This document shows, piece after piece, positions 24,401 through 33,400 of a stretch of 64,000 bases of DNA; position 1 is the stretch's first letter, and each line of letters starts with the position of its first letter. The position numbers were made by a program, and so were the translations under genes. Origin of the DNA: Gyrodactylus bullatarudis (lineage: Eukaryota; Platyhelminthes; Monogenea; Gyrodactylidea; Gyrodactylidae); NCBI GenBank assembly GCA_012064415.1, contig SSNU01000231.1:1-64000 (forward strand). The letters run 5' to 3'. The notes under the pieces are model-generated. The model ran no database searches, was not told the origin of the DNA, and saw only the letters and a program-made list of their open reading frames with translations.

Positions 24401-27400
24401 GTCTCTACGATCGACAGCAACGTCTACAGCTTCTATGGAGCATTTCTTATAGCAACTCTCCACACAAGAGTTGGCGGCATTCTTGAAGCTGGTTATTTGG
24501 TTCGTCCAGCATACGCCCATTGACTTGCTACTGCATGAGATTGGATCTTCCATTTTCGTTTCTGCATTAATCATGCAAGTCTTACCACATATAGCATTGA
24601 CATCATTAATGTGATAATTACGACATGTGGTAGCCCCCTTTAACTTTTCTATAGTGGTTCTTCTTTCGCAGTTGTCTTCACAACTGGCCTGCAATTTTCC
24701 GATATATTCTTGAGCCAATGTTCGTAATGCGTTTCCAGTAAGACTATTTTCAAAACACTTTGTTTTCCAATCCGTCGCTAGATATCTTGAGCATCCGTGG
24801 GTATAGGCTACAAGTAAGGCAAGGAAAATTATAACTTTCATGACTATAAGCTGTTTCTTTCTAGTTTATTTATAGTATTAATTTCTTTTAATTATATCTT
24901 TTAATTATAATTAGTTGTTATAATAACTTACTATAGGTATTTTTAATGTACTTTTATTCAAATTAAGATTGATCTGTAGTGTTTCTCAAAGATCGATCTA
25001 TCAAAACCATAAGATTTTTCTTCTTCTGTTGAAGCTAATTGGAACGAATAAATTGAAAACAAATAATTAAATATTTCTAGAAGAAACGTTTTAGCCTCTC
25101 TCAAGTTTGCGTATTTTGGTTTTATTTCTATTTTATTTAGCAGATCGCTACAATGTAGGATAACGGAACTTTCTTATTTTATATTAATCATCGTTTTAAC
25201 CGGTTTGAATACCTTTTTTATATTCTGAATTAAAGCTCATTCCAGCCTTTACATCTAAGAAACTCAATGTTTTATCTCTTTCATCCTCTTTAGTGAAATT
25301 GATGTTCATGACAGGGAATATATATCGATGTAAACTCGTTTCATTATTACAATAAACAACTTGAAAGAAGCATTCAACCTTCTCATAAGCTCTACACAAT
25401 CAAGTTTGCTTAATGATGAAAAATACCATGCAATTCTCGATGAAATAAAAAATCCATCAACATATGATACAAAATCAGGCGCTATTTCGAGATTAAAGAA
25501 AACAAAATGCGTTAAACTTATTGATGGAGTTGAATGGATTCTTACTTCAGTTAAAATTGGACCAGAGAGATTATATGCTAGAGTATCACCAATATTTGAT
25601 ATAATGATGAAGATCGAAGTGTTGAAGATGAAGAAGTATTCACATATTATATAGTTGAAGACCTAATTAAGTTTAAAAATCATCAGAATGAAGTTTTCAA
25701 TAAATAAAATGTTAACCGCCGCTCGACAAAACATATTGGATGCGATTAGAGAATTCTGTCATGATGCACAATCTGAAAATGCTTTAAAATGCTGTCAAAC
25801 AGTTCTGGGAGATCAGTCCCAATCGATAAGAGTGAGATGGTACCAGTCCCAGAAATTGATCGATCAAAAGTGGATGATAAAAATTTTTTGGGTAATATTA
25901 CTGAGAAAAATGGTAATTAAAAATTACAAAATTTCAACCGCAATGGGAAATCTTAATTGCTACTTCTCAAGATCACAAATCACAAATTTTATTGTTCCAT
26001 TGAAAAGAAAGAGCAATTCTGAAGTCAGTGTTAGAACTACAAGCACTCTAAAATCGAGATCGGGAGGACAAGGCATTATTTAAAAAAATTTGATTGTTCT
26101 AAGAGTTAGTACAAGCCTTTTTTAATTTCTGTACTTTGGCGTGCACGAAACAGTAGTCAGATTCTCATTCCTTATAAAATGGCGAGTCTGATCATTTAGC
26201 ACGATTAGTAGTCGGATTAAATTTTCTGACGATTTGTTGCTTCTGATTATTTGGTGTACAACATCAACACTTTGATAACAACCAATCAAGTTAAAATTAA
26301 ATTATATTATTATATCTACTTCAAAGTAGTTATTCATTTTCCTAATTTTAAATATAAATATTTATAGTATTGAATTTTTTCTAGATCAATTTCAAAGAGC
26401 TCTCCTTAACTAATACAAAACTCTCAAATTTTCGTGGACGAATATTATTCAAAGTGAAGAATTTGACTGCCCTCTCAGCGTTGGCAGATCTTTTGTTGGA
26501 CACTACTTCAATGTGAGTACTCTCAATGATGCTGCTTTTAGATGAACGTTCATTATTAATAATTTATTTTAAAAAACAGCTCTCGTAATTTCATTTCAGA
26601 AATTCTTAATTTATTCCTTAGAGAGTTTCACTTTAATCGTCGGAAAAGTTTTATATTAGTAGACGGTTATGTTAAGACTTTCTCATTTCTTAGTAACAAA
26701 AATGAAAAAAAAATTTATGTACGGTTGCTGATAAATAAAAAGATATGAAGATGAGAATTATTTTAACCCTTTCGTGAGGTTCGTCCTATAAACAGTCAAG
26801 AACAAACAGTAACATATCCTAAAGAGATAGTAAACTTTTATTTCAATATAGGCAAGGCTCTTTTTTATGAGCTCGAAATTTTAACCAGTTTCATAAAAAT
26901 TCCAGTTGTTTTCCAGAATTTCTGTGGCTATTGGCCAAATTCGGATTTGTTTGAAAAAAGAATATTTAATCTCTGAAGATAAAAAAATATTGAAAAAGTG
27001 GAAATTTAGTGCCACTCTTTTATCCTAATAGTTTATCAACTCATTAAAATATGGGATAAGAATATTTTTTCCTGACTATCCGATGAAAACTATTGAAAAT
27101 ATAATCATATCAATAGTTGTGATTAAAATAAAAAATATTTGTTCCCTGATATAACTCTTAAAATTCCTTCCGAATTGATCTTTTGAAAATAAATCCCTCA
27201 CGGCTGATATTTCCCCCTAGAAATTATGAACGGGAATATGTTCTATATGCAAGGAAAATTAGTTTGAACTACACCTAATTATTATGAAGATGGGAATTTA
27301 TGCTTTTTACAAAATTATGAATTTTTTCATCAAGAAATCGATTTTGATCAAGATTTTTTGGAATCTTGATCGTAGGCTCAACTTTCAGGATCTGAAGAAA

Positions 27401-30400
27401 AAAAATTTGAAATAAAACAAATTTTAGGAAAGTTATGTCATATTTCAAATCTAGCGATGGCGATGAATTCCCATTTTTTTGAACTTTGAGTTGATAATTT
27501 TTGCTGATTTAAAAGTGAGAGTGTGATCAAAAGTTGATTTTTAAGATCACGATTAGTCAAAGAAACCGATTATGAGCATGAAAATTTCAATGGACTCTCC
27601 AATTTACAGGGATCTTGAATCATCAAAATTTCATCGATTTTCAAGTAGTGAAATTGTTCAAAGAATCAAAATTCGATTTTCACACGAAGATGGGCAGATT
27701 CTCAAAATCTGAATCAGCATTTTTGATTTCTTTGTCTAATCGTGAAAATCGAATTTTGATTCTTCGAACAATTTCACTACTTGAAAATCGATGAAATTTT
27801 GATGATTCAAGATCCCTGTAAATTGGAGAGTCCATTGAAATTTTCATGCTCATAATCGGTTTCTTTGACTAATCGTGATCTTAAAAATCAACTTTTGATC
27901 ACACTCTCACTTTTAAATCAGCAAAAATTATCAACTCAAAGTTCAAAAAAATGGGAATTCATCGCCATCGCTAGATTTGAAATATGACATAACTTTCCTA
28001 AAATTTGTTTTATTTCAAATTTTTTTTCTTCAGATCCTGAAAGTTGAGCCTACGATCAAGATTCCAAAAAATCTTGATCAAAATCGATTTCTTGATGAAA
28101 AAATTCATAATTTTGTAAAAAGCATAAATTCCCATCTTCATATTAATCAGCTTTAGTAATTGATAACGAATGTTTGCATATTTTCTTGGCATCTTATCCC
28201 ATGAGTACACTATAAGGGCGGCTCTGAAAACTTTCAGAGTTTGAATTGAAACTTTTTTTATTTAATTTTTTACCGAATGGTTTTCAGTTTGAAGAATGCT
28301 CATAGAAAAAAGTAAAGATATGGGTTTTTCAGGTGATTGTGAAAAAATTATTTAAAGTCGCTAGATAATAATATATTATTATTTGAGCAGAAACCTTGAT
28401 TCTATAATGGTTAGTGTTGCGAAAATAGATTAATATTTTCTCCATTTTCTTTATAATCGAATCGGAAAAAATGGGTTCAATATATGAATAAGTGTTTTGT
28501 AAAATCTAACAAATCTTTTGCATATTTGATTGAAGTTTTATTCAATATTTTATTCTCTAAATCAGTGAAAACAATCTTAACAAGGAACACATCTCAACTA
28601 TTCTCCTGTGGAAAGCTGTATGAATATGTAGTCCAAAATGCACTAATAATACATGGTTTATTGTGTTTTGTGTATTTGATCGATTTTATTGATTCAATTG
28701 ATTGAAATTACTTTAACTATATTGAGATATGTTCTCATGGAAAATATTTCTTACCCTCAAATAGTTGGAATTATTGAATTTTAAAAGCTTGAATTAAATT
28801 TGATTCGACTTATACTGGATTAATGAGCTGTATGCTTTTTTCTATCGAGAAAAATTCCAAGTAAAACAAGAAGAAAATTATTTTTTCTCCGACTTCCTGA
28901 TTAATGTTCAAGTTACCTTAGAGGAATTTTGGAAACGAAATTAAAAATATAAGGGGTATATTTTTCGAAAAAATATCATAATTTTTAGCATTTTCAGGCA
29001 ATAAAATAGCCAAGATTAATCTACCTATGAGAATCCTGATCAAATATACTTATTATAAAACTAATTGATATGAAGTTGGGAATCTATGATTTTTACAGAA
29101 ATCTCAATTTTTTCATCAAGAATTCGAATTTATTAAAGATTTTTTTGGAATCCTACTCATATTGCCCACTTCTACCAGTTGAAGAAAAAAAATTCTGGAA
29201 AAAATTATTTTTATGAAAAATATGGTCATTTTTCAAATTCCCATTTGGTGCCAAAATCCCATTTTTTCGAACTTTGAACCGAAAATTTTGATTGATATGA
29301 AAGTGGGAGGTTGAACAAAAGAGGTTGTTCAGGATCAAGATTAGACAAGAAAATCAATTCAACTGAATCTTATCTGACGCATAACCTTATTATCGTTTGA
29401 GAGCTGAAAATCGATTTTTTGATCATTTTCACTACTTGAAAATCAATGAAATTTCGATAATTCAAAATCTCTCGAAAACGGGGTAACTGTCGGGAATTTG
29501 AAGGTGCTAGTCAGCTTTCTTGTCTAATCTCGAATTTCAAATCTCAGCTCGAGAAATCAAACCAGTTTCTAATGAAATTGAACGACTATATCTACTTCCG
29601 AAGGTCCACAAAGATGTTTCGAAAGGTTTAAAATACAGACCTTTCCTCCATATGTCTGCCACCCCCCAGCAAAAGGTTGTAAAATGGCTAACAGAAACTC
29701 TGAGTACATTGCGAAACGAATTGTGCAAGCATTCGGTGAAAAATTCAATGGAATTCGTATCGAAGCTCAGAAATGTGAATTTTGAATCAACAAAAATGGT
29801 ATCATTTGACGTTAGCTCCTTATTCACTCATGTCCCTCTTGGAGAAAGTGTTAAGTTTATCGGTGAAAAGCTTGATTATTTTCCCTCCATTCGTAGTGTT
29901 CCTTCTCAAATAGTTTGTGAACTCATCATGATGGCAGTACAAAATATCGATTTCAAATTCAGTGGTTTTTACTTCAAGCAGATAGATGGAGTCGCGATGG
30001 GGAGTCCGATTGGTCCCCTTTTGGCTGATATATTTTTTGCCTCTCTAGAATTACGTGAAATGAACACTCTCATTACAGAAACTCAACTGTACGCACGGTA
30101 TCTAGATGATACATTTTTGGTCCTGGATCAAAGCAATGACATTGATTCAATCCTTTCAAATCTAAATTCAGTGCATCCAAATATTGAATTCACTAAGGAA
30201 GACGAGGATAATATGTCACTAAATTTCCTAGATCTTCTGGTCACCAAAAGTAGCGAAATTGCCCAGACGAGTATATATAGGAAAAAGTCAGTTCCTTCTC
30301 ATTTCATGCCCTTCCTGAGTTTCAGTCCAGCTTGCCAGAAGAAAATTCTAGTAAGAAATTAATTTTTGAAAATCGAAAGATTATCTTCGGAAGCCAACAA

Positions 30401-33400
30401 AAGTAAAGACAGATTGATTCTGAGAAAACTTCTAATGTCAGATGGTTATCCTGAAGCTTTTATCGATAAGCACTCAAACCTGAGATCAAAAGCTGAGAAA
30501 GAAGTTGATGAATTGATTCCGATTTACTTGAAGTTGCCTTTCAAAGGGGACGCAGCACATCAAATCTTGAATAACAAACTTTTCAACAAAAAAGACGTTT
30601 CCTGGTCACAAACTACATATTTTACCGAAAACAACAAAATTAATTCCTGACCTAAACAAAGATCCAGATCCCTTGTTGGAAAAGAAAGGAGTAATTTATC
30701 TTTTCAAATGTAAATGCGGATCTGCCTACGTCGGCCAAACAGTGAGACCTGTGAAGGCGCGAATAAAAAGGAGCATCTGAGTACGGAAAACCTTAGTTCG
30801 GCAGTACAAGAACATCTAATGGTAACAAATCACACTGCTGATGTGAGCAATTTCAGTATCTTGTTCCAAGTCAATACAAGTGACTGTCGTACTGTGAGAG
30901 AACAAGTCCTGGGGAAGGCCGAAGCCAATTATATCAAAGTACACAAGCCTGATTTGTGCAAGCAAAAGGAACTAGCTACACAATTGGGTTTCACAGGTAA
31001 GAAGCGTTTCACGAACAAGAAAAAGTTAGCAAAGGTTGCAAAGTTATTAGCGGAGAGTCCTGTTGCTAGCTCAGCCCAAATTGCAGAGAACAATGTAGTT
31101 AATTCAATTAGTGAACAAAATGAGCAAGTAGTTGAATCTACGTCTCAATACAATCATGATCAACTACAGTCCTCTACCCCAGCAACAAGTACAAATGAGA
31201 GTAAAAGTGAAAACTCAGAAAAGTCAACGAAAGTTGATAATTATAATTATATTACTTTATTACTGGATATATGTACAAAATTGACAATGCTCTCAAAGAG
31301 AAATTGATCCAATACTTTAATGTTAATATAACAACAGATCGTGCCCATGCTCCACCAAATACTTGTCAGTCATGTTATTCAAAAGTTGTTTCCAACCATC
31401 CGAGGTCTTACAGAAATAGGATCAAGGTTTGGTCAAAGCTAATGTCGATTGCTATTTCTGTACTACCATTATCTCACCATTTTGTAAACCATCAAAGCAA
31501 GTAAGTTTAATCTTTGTTTAGTCTTATCCTATAAATGGGGTCTTCACAGGTCCACAGATAAGAAAGTTGATGGATGATCCAGCTTTCCAATATGTGCTAG
31601 TTGAGAATGAGTTACCAGCCTGGCTTGCTTTCAAGAATGTTTCTCAATATTTCCTTGGAAATACGCGCAATATTGATAGTGACACAATGGTAGAAGAACT
31701 CATAGAGTCTTATAAAATCTTAGACTGCCTAATGAGCGTAAAGCTACATTTTTTTAAGCATCACATGAATTGCTTCGAAGATGGAACGTTAGGAAGCATA
31801 TCGGACGAGCAGGGAGAAAAGTTCCATCAAGAAATGAGAGAACTAGAGTCCAGATATTGTGAGATTAATTTAGAAAATTGTATTTCTGACTATTGCTGGA
31901 CAATAAAAATACAGTAATAATACTTGGAAATAGAATATCTTTTATTATTCCTTGATGTTGATTAGTACCTTGTGCCTGAGAAAGGATGAACTTTAGTCAG
32001 TAATAAATCGTGCAAATAACAGTCTTATAAGACACCCAGCCCCTCATTTTAAAGGTCTTTTAATATTAAAGAATATGAACTTGGTCATTTGGATTTATCG
32101 CCAATTCATGGAAAGTTAGGTGAGTTTTTGATTGCCTTAAATGAAAAAACTTTAGAATTAGAAATGTATTTTTATAAATTTTCTTGCAATACAAATAAGT
32201 TAAAGGAATATTTTTTTAACAAGTGTTTAGTTAGTTTATCTCAGAAAGCAAGGAATTTTTTTCAACTAGATTTTGAAGCAAGGTTTGCTTATAATGGGGG
32301 CTTAAAACGTAAAAACGGAAAAACTCTGTCTAAAAGAGATTTCAAAAATGCAGATTCGGAAAGCTCACAAAATTTTAATCCTGATAGCCTTTTAAAATTT
32401 TTAAGAATCTCTTCGGAAAGTCTATTTGTTCTCTAAAACATGGTGAAAATTCAACAAAAAAACCCAAAAATTTGAACATTACCTTTATTTGGGGCTAATT
32501 TTATAAATTCATCTATCTCGGTGCGTCAAAACTATAATTTAAGACACACCTCTTACAAAGATCACTTTCTTCTATCTACTTTTAGATCTCTTGATGAGAA
32601 ATATAATCTTGATGAATGTAGTAATCTATGGGATATTAAATCCATTATGGCCCATATTAGGACCAAAATTGATTACTCTAAATCTTTACTTTATTCCTCT
32701 TTACATTAATTTAAAAGAATCCAATATGTTCATATGAATTGCCTTTCAGACTTTTTACTATTGTTAAGCCATATTTTCAACAAACTCATTATATAAAAAA
32801 ATGAAACTTTTCATAAACAGATTTACTATGTTTTTATACAGAATTATTTATTTTTAATTATTTCTTATGCTGTACATATTAATAAAAAAAGCATTTTAAC
32901 AAAAAAAGAAGGGCAGAAAATGTAAAAGTCTAAGTGGGCAGCCAACGTTAGGAGGAAACAATGATCCTGGAGACAAAAAACCAATCCCTCCTTGAGTTTC
33001 TTCTTATAATCAATAACATTTATTTTGATCAATACTCAAAGATTATATGCGTATTTAAATAATTTTTTAAAATTTTACAACAGCTCATTAATGCGAAGAT
33101 TAAATTTTTTGTTTTGTCTAATCAAAAGAAACTGCCAAAATAACTTGTTGCAAATTATAATTCCTTTTAAAAAATCAATAACTTAATTTTTCATCTAAAA
33201 TAATTTTACTTGAATATTAAAAACTATCTTGTAAAGTTTAATAGGAATATTTTCAAATTTTTAGTAAAAAACAAGATATTATATCTTTCTATTTGATGCA
33301 TCATCTTGTCGATATAATCCGGCCATCTACATTCACAACAAAGATCAAGTTACTCCCGAGAATTACGAATGAAAGGCCGTTTGAATTAAAAGTTTTGGAC

